Part shown: positions 51,421-57,705 of the stretch, piece after piece
Position numbering within the stretch: the first letter of the stretch is position 1
Layout of the letters: each line of letters starts with the position of its first letter
Source of the DNA: JACNIZ01 sp964344765
GTDB lineage: Bacteria > Planctomycetota > UBA1135
Assembly: GCA_964344765.1 (NCBI GenBank)
Contig: CAYFOM010000028.1
Coordinates: 1-57,705, forward strand
Length of the DNA: 57,705 nucleotides
Reading direction: 5' to 3'
Position numbers and translations under genes: made by a program
Notes under the pieces: model-generated
Seen by the model: only the letters and a program-made list of their open reading frames with translations
What the model was told of the DNA's origin: nothing
Database searches by the model: none

Positions 51421-53804
51421 CCGATGTGGAAGTGGCGGCCGAGTGAAAGCGGTGACAGCTTGAATTGCTCGGATTCCCACAGGGCTTGCTGGTCGTTGGC
51501 GTAGGTGCCGGATTCGGCGGCACCTAGCGGCATGACGGTGACGTGATTCTCGGTGCCGACCTCGGCGAATTGAGTGAAGGACTGGGCTTTAGGAGAAAGC
51601 AGCGTTCCGCCATTGGCGGTAGTGACGGTGACCGAAGTCGTGGTGCCGGGGTCCAGACTGGGGAAGCCTTCCAGCGAGGTCCAATGCGGCAGGTCGATGT
51701 TGAGGTGGTTATCGGCGTACCACTGTTGCCATTGATTGCTATCGGGCTCGATGCCGATCATTTGGCGGTAGGCATCGGCCAGCACCTGATCGATGTACTC
51801 GGCTTCTTCGTTGGACAGCGCTTGCGATTGACTGATCTTGTCGAGCATGGTTTTCAAGAACAGATTCAAGCCATTGCCGCCACCGCCGAAGGTGATCGCC
51901 AAATCGCCGGCGGTGTTCGGCCGGAACATCAGCTCCATCTGCGACGCCAGCGCCGTTCCATGGTGTTGGTTATCCAGCGTTGCGCCGGCGTTCAGCCACG
52001 GCTCGAGATGCGTCAAGCAACTCAGTGCATCGGTCGACGGACGATAAACACTTTGGCCATCGCGCAGGTGCAAGCCCAAAACAACGAAGTCGCGAAAGCC
52101 GACGTTCACCGTGTCATGATGTACATCTAACACATCACGCGCGCTGAAGTTCGATCCGACCGCCGACAACAACTCACGAATGCGTCGCGAACGAACGCCG
52201 TCGCCATGGGAGCCGGTGCCGTAACGAGTCGGGATCGGATACCACGTTCCAACCGGCATGTGGTTGGCGGTCAGCAAGTATCCGTCGGCCGGGTTGAACA
52301 CATGCGGCTTTAAATGCTGCGGCAGCAAATCCAACCAACCCGACGCACTAAACGCGCCGTTTTGCGCCATCAATCCCGCCAGTGGCAGCACCGGATTGCG
52401 CACCGGCATCGCGCCATTGGCGACATAACCGATATTGCCATCGGCGTCGGCCAGCACCATGTTGGTCGACGGGAAATGCCACGCGCCCATCGCGCTGAAC
52501 AACTCATAGACATCCGCCGCGCGGTACATAGCCAAGAATCCGGTCGACGAATCCACCGACGGATCGTGCAGTGGCACCATGCGCAGTGCATATTCCTCAT
52601 TAGGCTGCACGTCGGCGGCGAGCTCGGTGACTACCGGACCCCACGACGTGTGCCGGTAATGCACCGTTTCATTGGTCCCGCCGAGCACGATGACGGTTTC
52701 CGTTTCGTCGACGTCAAAGTCGCGCCAAACGCCGTCGAGCAAATACTGACCCGGATGATTGACGTCGTCGGTGGTCAGCGTGAACAAATCAGCCTGATCC
52801 ATGCCCAGCGCAGTCGGGCTCCACGCAGTCGTCGCCGATCTACCCGCCAAAATATTCGGCACACCGGGCACGCCCATTCCGGACACGCTGAAAGTTTTGC
52901 CCTGCATGCTCCATTCATAAAACAAGTTGGGAATGAAAACGGTGACGCGCGGGTCGCCGACCATCATTGCGTTGCCGGTTTGGGTGTGACTTCCGGCTAC
53001 GGTCCACGCATGACTAAAGGTGAAGTCGGCATCCGGGTCGGGCGAGCTGCCGCCGGTCAAACCATTTTGATCGACGTAATCCTGCATCGCCTGCTGCGTT
53101 TCCGGCGGCACATCGCTTTGCGTGATCACCGCCGCCGAATCGTCGTCGACGATGTCGCCATCCAACATGTCGGCCGCTTGCTCGCGCGAGTAACCCTGAT
53201 TCATCAGGTCGAGGAAGTCGTGAAGGACCGCGCCTTCGCCCAAACCGTCGGTCTGGAATTTCGCGCCAATGACGAACCACAATCCAATGCAGTCCGCGGG
53301 CGTCCAATTTTCAACCGGCACACCGTACTGATTAAAAAACGGATGCAGGGTCGTGCTCGGTTCGGCCAAGTAAGCGTTGACGCCATCGCAATATGCCTGC
53401 AGCAAACTCAAAGTCTCGGCATCCAAATTCGACGCCACCTTCGCCGCATGCCGCGCCACGCCGAACGTGCGCATGCGAATATCGCTGTCGGTATGCGTAT
53501 CCTTATTGCCGACGGTCCCAGGCCCAAAAAATTCAGCGACGCGCCCTTGGTAAATCAGCCGCCGCCAAGACATCTGAAAAAATCGATCCTGCGCCGCCGC
53601 ATACCCCGCGCCAAAGTAAGCGCCGGCATCGCTACGCGAGTAAACATGGGCAGTGCCGTTCAAATCGCGCAGCAGCAAGACGTCTTTGCCCGGAGTGGTT
53701 GCATTCGTCGGCGGAGCGACCGGAGTATTTTGAGCGGCCAACGGCGCGGCCAGCCCCAAAGTCAAAAGCAAGGTTGTGTGAATTGCTAGAGGGGAGTTTT
53801 TCAT
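51390..53804 (-). CDS. penicillin-acylase family (S45) Ntn hydrolase, secreted
   Basis: 804 residues from ATG 53804 with signal peptide (AIHTTLLLTLGLAAPLAAQ). The precursor layout is alpha chain, spacer, beta chain. Alpha: DLNGTAHVYSRSDAGAYFGAGYAAAQDRFFQM. The nucleophile is Ser264 at the start of the beta chain (FTFSHAWTVAGSHTQTGNAM, family pattern SNAW…G…G). Beta-chain signatures GDPRVTVFIPNLFYEWSM and SGMGVPGVPNILAGR follow. Autocatalytic cleavage before Ser264 is expected. Members hydrolyse amides such as N-acyl-homoserine lactones, penicillins and aculeacins; substrate not readable. No neighbour suggests a pathway. Confidence 0.92.
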   Translation of the reverse strand: MKNSPLAIHTTLLLTLGLAAPLAAQNTPVAPPTNATTPGKDVLLLRDLNGTAHVYSRSDAGAYFGAGYAAAQDRFFQMSWRRLIYQGRVAEFFGPGTVGNKDTHTDSDIRMRTFGVARHAAKVASNLDAETLSLLQAYCDGVNAYLAEPSTTLHPFFNQYGVPVENWTPADCIGLWFVIGAKFQTDGLGEGAVLHDFLDLMNQGYSREQAADMLDGDIVDDDSAAVITQSDVPPETQQAMQDYVDQNGLTGGSSPDPDADFTFSHAWTVAGSHTQTGNAMMVGDPRVTVFIPNLFYEWSMQGKTFSVSGMGVPGVPNILAGRSATTAWSPTALGMDQADLFTLTTDDVNHPGQYLLDGVWRDFDVDETETVIVLGGTNETVHYRHTSWGPVVTELAADVQPNEEYALRMVPLHDPSVDSSTGFLAMYRAADVYELFSAMGAWHFPSTNMVLADADGNIGYVANGAMPVRNPVLPLAGLMAQNGAFSASGWLDLLPQHLKPHVFNPADGYLLTANHMPVGTWYPIPTRYGTGSHGDGVRSRRIRELLSAVGSNFSARDVLDVHHDTVNVGFRDFVVLGLHLRDGQSVYRPSTDALSCLTHLEPWLNAGATLDNQHHGTALASQMELMFRPNTAGDLAITFGGGGNGLNLFLKTMLDKISQSQALSNEEAEYIDQVLADAYRQMIGIEPDSNQWQQWYADNHLNIDLPHWTSLEGFPSLDPGTTTSVTVTTANGGTLLSPKAQSFTQFAEVGTENHVTVMPLGAAESGTYANDQQALWESEQFKLSPLSLGRHFHIGYSSLTWLSQ

Positions 53805-53932
53805 CAAGGTGATTGCGGGAGGTTTGTCACCCAAGAGGCTATTTCTCAGCCTATCAATCCAACTCCTGCAGATTTCATATCCATTTCCCAAGCCGCCAAA
53901 ATTTTCTCGACAAACTTGGAAATCCACCTGAG

Positions 53933-54415
53933 TTACGTAGAGAGCCGCTTAAGCGCGAGCTCCCTTGCGGAGTCAGCACGCAAGGCAATTTCCTGAAAAA
54001 GCCTCCCTTCTTCATCTTTGAAGTGGCTTGAGAACGCTTCCAGAAAATACGCTTCCAGCTCAAACAGTTTCATTCGCCTCAGGATCACGCCTATTCGCCA
54101 GGCGGAGTGCGGTTCAGGAACGAAGCCGGTATCAAGATAGTAAACTAGATCTTGAAAAAGTAAGTCGGCTTGGGTTTGAAGACAATTGTCAAATGCTCGC
54201 TTTTCTTCCGGGCCTTGACTTAAATCGGTTTTCAGTCGATCTACAATTCTCCTTGAAGAACATTTTCCAATTTGGTCAGGTGGAATGGTGAAAATTTGGT
54301 CGATATGTTTTTCCCTCAATCGTTCTCGCTCGGCGTCAGTCAGTGGACTCTGAGTGAGCAGTAGGACGATGAGTCTTACCACGCTTATGAGAGGTGAAAG
54401 TTCTAAGGTATTCAT
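53933..54415 (-). CDS. hypothetical helical protein
   Basis: 160 residues from ATG 54415 (TTG 54430 is an alternative). N-terminal hydrophobic stretch (LISVVRLIVLLL) may be a membrane anchor; the remainder is helical and charged (TDAERERLREKHIDQI, EAYFLEAFSSHFKDEEGRLF). AT-richer than the main genome genes. No family recognised. It lies just outside the left end of the transposable element. Confidence 0.5.
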   Translation of the reverse strand: MNTLELSPLISVVRLIVLLLTQSPLTDAERERLREKHIDQIFTIPPDQIGKCSSRRIVDRLKTDLSQGPEEKRAFDNCLQTQADLLFQDLVYYLDTGFVPEPHSAWRIGVILRRMKLFELEAYFLEAFSSHFKDEEGRLFQEIALRADSARELALKRLST

Positions 54416-54702
54416 GCCGAGGGATGACAACCAACAAAGAACATCTATATTGTTTCGATTGATTGGCGGGCGTCAAGCTTTATGTTAAATGCAAGTGAGA
54501 CCGAGAATCATCTCCCAAAAATTTTAAACGATTATGGCGTTGTCAGCTTCTGTCGATGCATTAGTTACAACTGCGGATGGCGGAGAGCCCCAAACTTCTC
54601 GTCCTTCGTTACTGACACACTGCCCACTTTGTTCTTTGGGCGCTTTGAAAACTTCTATCGGTTTCGCAACCATGCCGAAATTCCTCACGAACCGTGGTGG
54701 GG
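54416..54702. other. gap left of the mobile element
   Basis: 287 bp, AT-rich, between a hypothetical gene and the element's left end. Short open frames exist on both strands (for example 54534-54734 plus, 54524-54730 minus), but both cross the terminal repeat, have no RBS and match no family I know. I see no RNA gene here. It could contain the disrupted target of the insertion. Confidence 0.4.
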
Positions 54703-54728
54703 TGTCCCGTGTAACAAAAAGATTGCAC
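54703..54728 (+). repeat. left terminal inverted repeat
   Basis: Begins TGTCCCG and continues through GTAACAAAAAGATTGCAC. Aligned with the reverse complement of the right end it matches 22 of 26 positions with one gap, including shared GTAAC and GATTGCAC. Confidence 0.75.
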
Positions 54729-54769
54729 ACCTGATTTAGCTATTCAGCGGCACCCAATCCTCACTTCAG

Positions 54770-54787
54770 TGCCCTATCGGGCAGGAG
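54770..54787 (+). promoter_or_regulatory. hairpin next to the SD site of the first transposase gene
   Basis: TGCCCTATCGGGCA (54770-54783) is a 5-bp stem with a TATC loop. Its last base is the first base of the SD-like AGGAG (54783-54787), 7 nt before ATG 54795. Such hairpins in insertion sequences block translation from read-through transcripts; that role here is inferred. Confidence 0.45.
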
Positions 54788-54794
54788 AAAGAGG

Positions 54795-56693
54795 ATGGGC
54801 ACATCCAAGAAACGAGGATTCAAACACACCGCGGGCGCAGGGAGACCCGCGAGAGCGGGTCGAAAGAAGCCCGCGGTGCGGCGCTTCACCGTCGCGCAGA
54901 AATTAGACTTAATGCGCAAGTACGAAGCGTGTGGAAAAACCATGCGCGAGTTTTGCGAAGAGCACGGGGTGTGCAACGCATCCCTGTGCAAATGGCGGCG
55001 CGCTTACCGCGAGCAAGGCGTGGCCGGCTTGCAACCCAAACGAAACACGCGCAGCAAAGGCCACGCGCATAAACGCCCGTACACCCCCGAGCAACGTCGC
55101 GAAGCGATTGAGACATACTTGCAAAGCGGGCTGACGCAAAAAGACTTTTGCATCCGCTGGGGCATCAGTAAAAAATCATTACTGACCTGGCTGCAGCGCT
55201 ACAAAGACGACGGGCCGAAGGGTCTGGAAGATCAGCGGTACGAGCGCAAAGCTCCACACCCAAAGGCTTTGCCGGAACCCACCAAAGAAGTGATCCGCGA
55301 GGTCAAAGAAAAGCATCCGCGTTTTGGATTGCGCAAACTGCGCGATTGGCTGTTTCGCTATCACGACACCAAAGTGAGCGTGCCGACCATTCGCAAAACA
55401 CTCAAGGAGTCGGGGCAGCACAATCCTGAACCCCCCAAGAAGCGCCGTCCTAAAGCAATGCCGCCACGCCGCTTTGAACGTGCCAAACCACGAGAGCTTT
55501 GGCAAAGCGATATCACCAGCTTTGTCACGCCGCGCAAAGGAAGACGTGTGTACTTAACTGTTTTCTTGGATGATTACAGCCGCTACATCGTGTCGTGGAA
55601 CTTAGCGATGCATCAGCGCAAAGACTTAGTCACTGACGCCTTACTGGAAGGCATCGAAAGATGGGGTAAACCCAAAGAGGTCTTGACCGATCAAGGACGG
55701 CAATACTTTTCCTGGCGTGGCAAAAGCAGCTTTCAAAAGCTTTTAGCGCAGGAAGGAATTCGCCATGTGGTGTCGCGTGCGCGACATCCACAAACGCTTG
55801 GCAAAACCGAGCGTTTTTGGAAGACGGTGAATGAAGAATTTTGGCAGCGTGTGCGCCCGAACGAATTGAGCGATGCGCGCAGACGCATCAAACATTTCAT
55901 CCATCATTACAACCACTTCCGTCCACACCAAGGGATCGGAGGTGCTGTGCCGGCCGATCGTTTCTTTGATGTGGAAGACACGATGCGGAAAACCATCGAA
56001 GCGAGCCTGGATCGTGAACTCAACCAGGCGCTGGAAGAGGGTCCAAGAGAAACGGTGTACTTATTTGGCCGGATCGGAAAAGAGGCTGTTTCTCTACATG
56101 GAGAAGGCGGCCAAATCATCGTGGAAACCGAGGCTGGAAGCCGCGTGCTCGAGATGAAAGATTTAGGAGCTCCGGAATTGGAGCAGGAGACGGAAGATGA
56201 GACGGGGAATGAAGAAACGCGCGCAATTCAAGATGCCGGAGCGTGTAGCACTGCCGGTGAAGGATCTTTGGGCGAGTGCGAGCGAGGAGGAGAAAACGAC
56301 GGCGCACAAAACGTGCGTACTCATCCTCAGCTACTGGCTGGGTCAGAAGAGCAAAGTGGAGGTGGCGGAGGAGCTAGAAGTGAAGCCACTTCGTGTGTGG
56401 CAGCTGTCGCAAATGGCGATCTCGGGTATGGTGTGTGGTCTACTTCGGCAGCCACGACGCCGGGGTCGAGCGCCGATTTCGGAGGATGTGGCGAGTCTGA
56501 AGAAGCACATCCTGAAACTGGAGAAGGAATTGGAAACCATGAATCGATTGGTGGCCGTCCTTCGCGACTTGCCGCTGAGTCGGGAGAGCCTGACGAAGCC
56601 GGCGAGGGGAAAAAAGAAGGCGGCACACAAGCGAGCTACGCGAGGTGGTGGGAAAGCGACTTGTCGAGTTTCCTCTATCCCGGAGAGAATTAA
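54795..56693 (+). CDS. DDE transposase A (IS481-like, integrase core) with an overprinted tail
   Basis: 632 residues to TAA 56691-56693. Basic N-terminus, first HTH (about 31-75, TMREFCEEHGVCNASLCKWRR), second HTH (about 96-140, TQKDFCIRWGISKKSLLTWL), a third helical domain (about 163-207), then the integrase core with D239 (LWQSDITSF), D299 (VLTDQGRQY) and E339 (LGKTERFWKTVN), 39 residues between the last two. HYNHFRPHQGIGG closes the core. From about 467 on, the sequence is Glu/Gly/Ser/Ala-rich with no domain and overlaps gene B in another frame, so the natural functional end may be near 465. A good SD (AGGAG) precedes the ATG. Confidence 0.85.
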   Translation: MGTSKKRGFKHTAGAGRPARAGRKKPAVRRFTVAQKLDLMRKYEACGKTMREFCEEHGVCNASLCKWRRAYREQGVAGLQPKRNTRSKGHAHKRPYTPEQRREAIETYLQSGLTQKDFCIRWGISKKSLLTWLQRYKDDGPKGLEDQRYERKAPHPKALPEPTKEVIREVKEKHPRFGLRKLRDWLFRYHDTKVSVPTIRKTLKESGQHNPEPPKKRRPKAMPPRRFERAKPRELWQSDITSFVTPRKGRRVYLTVFLDDYSRYIVSWNLAMHQRKDLVTDALLEGIERWGKPKEVLTDQGRQYFSWRGKSSFQKLLAQEGIRHVVSRARHPQTLGKTERFWKTVNEEFWQRVRPNELSDARRRIKHFIHHYNHFRPHQGIGGAVPADRFFDVEDTMRKTIEASLDRELNQALEEGPRETVYLFGRIGKEAVSLHGEGGQIIVETEAGSRVLEMKDLGAPELEQETEDETGNEETRAIQDAGACSTAGEGSLGECERGGENDGAQNVRTHPQLLAGSEEQSGGGGGARSEATSCVAAVANGDLGYGVWSTSAATTPGSSADFGGCGESEEAHPETGEGIGNHESIGGRPSRLAAESGEPDEAGEGKKEGGTQASYARWWESDLSSFLYPGEN

Positions 56694-56715
56694 AAGTGGT
56701 GGCGCAAGTACTTAA
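56197..56715 (+). CDS. element protein B: small HTH plus coiled-coil protein
   Basis: 172 residues. It starts at ATG 56197, 9 nt after an AGGAG SD (AGGAGACGGAAG spacing). A helix-turn-helix-like segment lies at about 50-75 (KSKVEVAEELEVKPLRVWQL) and a leucine/valine heptad coiled coil at about 96-125 (SLKKHILKLEKELETMNRLV). The C-terminus is basic. It overlaps gene A by 497 nt and gene C by 71 nt. Possible roles: DNA-binding co-factor bridging the two transposases, target selector or regulator. Not recognised as a known accessory protein. The heptamer AAAAAAG (56610-56616) lies in the correct phase for a -1 frameshift but leads only to a short tail. Confidence 0.7.
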   Translation: MRRGMKKRAQFKMPERVALPVKDLWASASEEEKTTAHKTCVLILSYWLGQKSKVEVAEELEVKPLRVWQLSQMAISGMVCGLLRQPRRRGRAPISEDVASLKKHILKLEKELETMNRLVAVLRDLPLSRESLTKPARGKKKAAHKRATRGGGKATCRVSSIPERIKSGGAST

Positions 56716-57676
56716 CGTGAGCGTGCGCACGCTTTATTTGTGGTGCGCAGAGGCGAAAGCGAATGTGGCTTTGCCGGAGGTCGGCAGACCGAGTTACACG
56801 GCCTTGCAAGTGTGGAGTGCGCGGAGACGCGTGCGGCAAATGATGAATCAATTGGGGGCGCTTCCTGGCGGAGAAGCAATGTGGCGATTGCTGGATTACG
56901 AGGTGCCGCTGCGCTTAGTGCGAAGGAGCGTGAAGGCGTGGAAGGAGCGTGTGCATGAGAGTGCAGTAGAGCGACGAAAGCGCAATCGATTGAGCTTGAA
57001 GCTGCAGGTGCAGGACGCGGTGTGGGCGCTGGATGGTTTACAAGCCGGGCGCGAAAACGGCGGCAAAATAACGGCTGAGATCGCGAAGGATTTGTCGACG
57101 CTGGGGTATACGGGTGCGCAAATCGGAGGTGCCGCGAACGGTGCTGATGTGCTCGCACTCTTGCAGAAAGCGAAGCGAGTCAGGGGGCACTTGCCGCTGG
57201 TGCTTGCGGTGGATAACGGCAGTGAGAATGTGAACGGTCTTGTGCTTGGCTTTTTAAAGCGTGAGAAGGTCGTCGTGCTGCGCAATTTACCGCGTACGCC
57301 GCAACATAACAGTGGTGCTGAACGTGCGGTGCGCGAGGTCCGGTATTACTGTGGACTGCAAAGTAAATCCGAGGTCAGTCAACGCGAGGTGGAGCGGAGA
57401 ATCCGGGAGCGCTTAAAGATCTTGAATGGGCGATTGCCGCGGCAGAGTCGCGGCTGGAAAACATCGGATGAACTAGCGCGTGAATTGCATGCGGGGTACG
57501 ATGTAGTCGATCGTGATTGCTTCTATCAAGCCGCGTGCAATGCACAACGAGAGGCCGTGCAAGGTCTCAAAGGAGCTCGTGCAGTCCGCCTGGCGGAACG
57601 CATGGCCATCATGCAAACGCTGGTCCGATTTGGACTGGCAGAACTCACCCGAGGAGGGGTCCCGATTGAATGCTGA
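56645..57676 (+). CDS. DDE transposase C (integrase-core, second type)
   Basis: 343 residues from GTG 56645; the frame is open back to 56594, so a longer or frameshift-fused start is possible. N-terminal HTH (about 10-35, ELKVVAQVLNVSVRTLYLWC), linker, then an integrase core with D130 (VWALDGLQAG), D190 (VLAVDNGSENVN) and E226 (TPQHNSGAERAVREV). The spacing between D190 and E226 is 35 residues, the classical DD35E. It shares no obvious sequence with transposase A beyond the fold. All catalytic residues are present, so both transposases look active. The stop lies 3 bp before the right inverted repeat. Confidence 0.8.
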   Translation: MVGKRLVEFPLSRRELKVVAQVLNVSVRTLYLWCAEAKANVALPEVGRPSYTALQVWSARRRVRQMMNQLGALPGGEAMWRLLDYEVPLRLVRRSVKAWKERVHESAVERRKRNRLSLKLQVQDAVWALDGLQAGRENGGKITAEIAKDLSTLGYTGAQIGGAANGADVLALLQKAKRVRGHLPLVLAVDNGSENVNGLVLGFLKREKVVVLRNLPRTPQHNSGAERAVREVRYYCGLQSKSEVSQREVERRIRERLKILNGRLPRQSRGWKTSDELARELHAGYDVVDRDCFYQAACNAQREAVQGLKGARAVRLAERMAIMQTLVRFGLAELTRGGVPIEC

Positions 57677-57679
57677 ACA

Positions 57680-57704
57680 GTGCAATCATTTCGTTACCGG
57701 TACA
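57680..57704 (-). repeat. right terminal inverted repeat
   Basis: Read outward-in on the minus strand it is TGTACCG, GTAACGAAAT, GATTGCAC, matching the left end. It ends with CA-3' on the plus strand at 57704; one host base (G) remains in view. Confidence 0.75.
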
Positions 57705-57705
57705 G

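Larger units (their letters stand above)
54703..57704 (+). mobile_element. 3.0-kb transposable element with two DDE transposases
   Basis: Bounded by imperfect terminal inverted repeats (54703-54728 and 57680-57704) whose tips read TGT and ACA, the tip sequence of Tn7/Tn552/Mu-type and many IS3/IS481-type elements. Inside are three overlapping same-strand genes: an IS481-like DDE transposase, a small HTH/coiled-coil protein and a second, different DDE transposase. No ATPase (TnsC/TniB/IstB) or cargo gene is present. Only one base of the right flank is visible, so a target-site duplication cannot be tested. SD sites before the first two genes contrast with the host's SD-poor starts. Confidence 0.8.

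Noticed and set aside
52314..53789. Long open frame (491 codons) on the plus strand opposite the penicillin-acylase gene
   Set aside because: It mirrors the codon periodicity of a gene with full family motifs; its translation is Arg/His-rich with no domain. The similar long antisense frames at 2279-3613 and 45415-46452 were rejected for the same reason.
54482..54739. Small open frames in the gap left of the transposable element
   Set aside because: They cross the inverted-repeat boundary, lack an RBS and resemble no known protein.
56610..56616. Slippery heptamer AAAAAAG in the phase for a -1 frameshift in gene B
   Set aside because: A -1 shift leads into gene A's frame and stops after about 25 residues at 56693; it does not create a B-C transposase fusion. 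Kept only as a caution.
1..57705. tRNA, rRNA or CRISPR arrays
   Set aside because: No T-loop/acceptor combinations, rRNA signatures or regularly spaced repeats were recognised on either strand by reading; a covariance-model scan would be needed to exclude small RNAs.

Overview
The window reads as chromosomal DNA of a Gram-negative heterotroph, most likely a member of the Planctomycetota. The case rests on content: an adjacent DUF1800/DUF1501 (Tat) pair, a Tat-exported Gfo/Idh/MocA oxidoreductase with a ThuA-domain lipoprotein and a xylose-isomerase-like barrel, FG-GAP, beta-helix and spondin-type secreted proteins, a DUF5916 outer-membrane protein, and bacterial homologues of TMTC- and STT3-type membrane glycosyltransferases. 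The phylum is inferred from gene families, not from a marker tree. The genetic code is standard: UGA ends many genes, including several ATGA overlaps. Many genes lack a Shine-Dalgarno site, and several have a -10-like hexamer only 6-11 nt before the start codon, which suggests leaderless mRNAs.

Layout. 1-862: AT-richer, poorly conserved DNA with a gene remnant and a small two-repeat protein. 881-8340: cysteine desulfurase, secreted beta-helix protein, secreted Xaa-Pro aminopeptidase and a TMTC-like membrane/TPR protein. 8479-10980: an Asp-box beta-propeller protein split by one in-frame TGA. 11022-21635: nucleic-acid block with RecD2-like helicase, ribosomal protein bS21, RluA-type pseudouridine synthase and AddB-AddA. 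21625-25152: four-gene minus-strand operon (TetR, Gfo/Idh, ThuA, sugar isomerase/epimerase). 25338-28454: secreted terpene-cyclase-fold protein plus Tat-type old yellow enzyme. 28460-33488: methyltransferase, large membrane/SAM-fold protein and FG-GAP propeller. 33540-36429: pirin and nitroreductase divergent from MarR, then MutY. 36411-43524: DUF5916 barrel, STT3-like protein, hybrid histidine kinase, RraA-like protein. 43568-47423: two small secreted proteins (one a spondin domain) next to an OmpR/EnvZ-like two-component system. 47539-50440: a potentially structured leader and DUF1800-DUF1501. 50471-54415: three orphan hypotheticals around a penicillin-acylase-family enzyme.

The right end, 54703-57704, is a 3.0-kb mobile element. 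It has imperfect terminal inverted repeats with TGT...ACA tips. It encodes two different DDE transposases with a small HTH/coiled-coil protein between them, in three overlapping frames. No Tns/Tni/Ist-type ATPase is present. This is the best candidate in the window for a poorly described system. Other points of interest are a 36-bp-period repeat inserted in frame in mutY, clustered copies of the octamer CGCATCCG in protein linkers, and the potential structured RNA before the DUF1800 gene.
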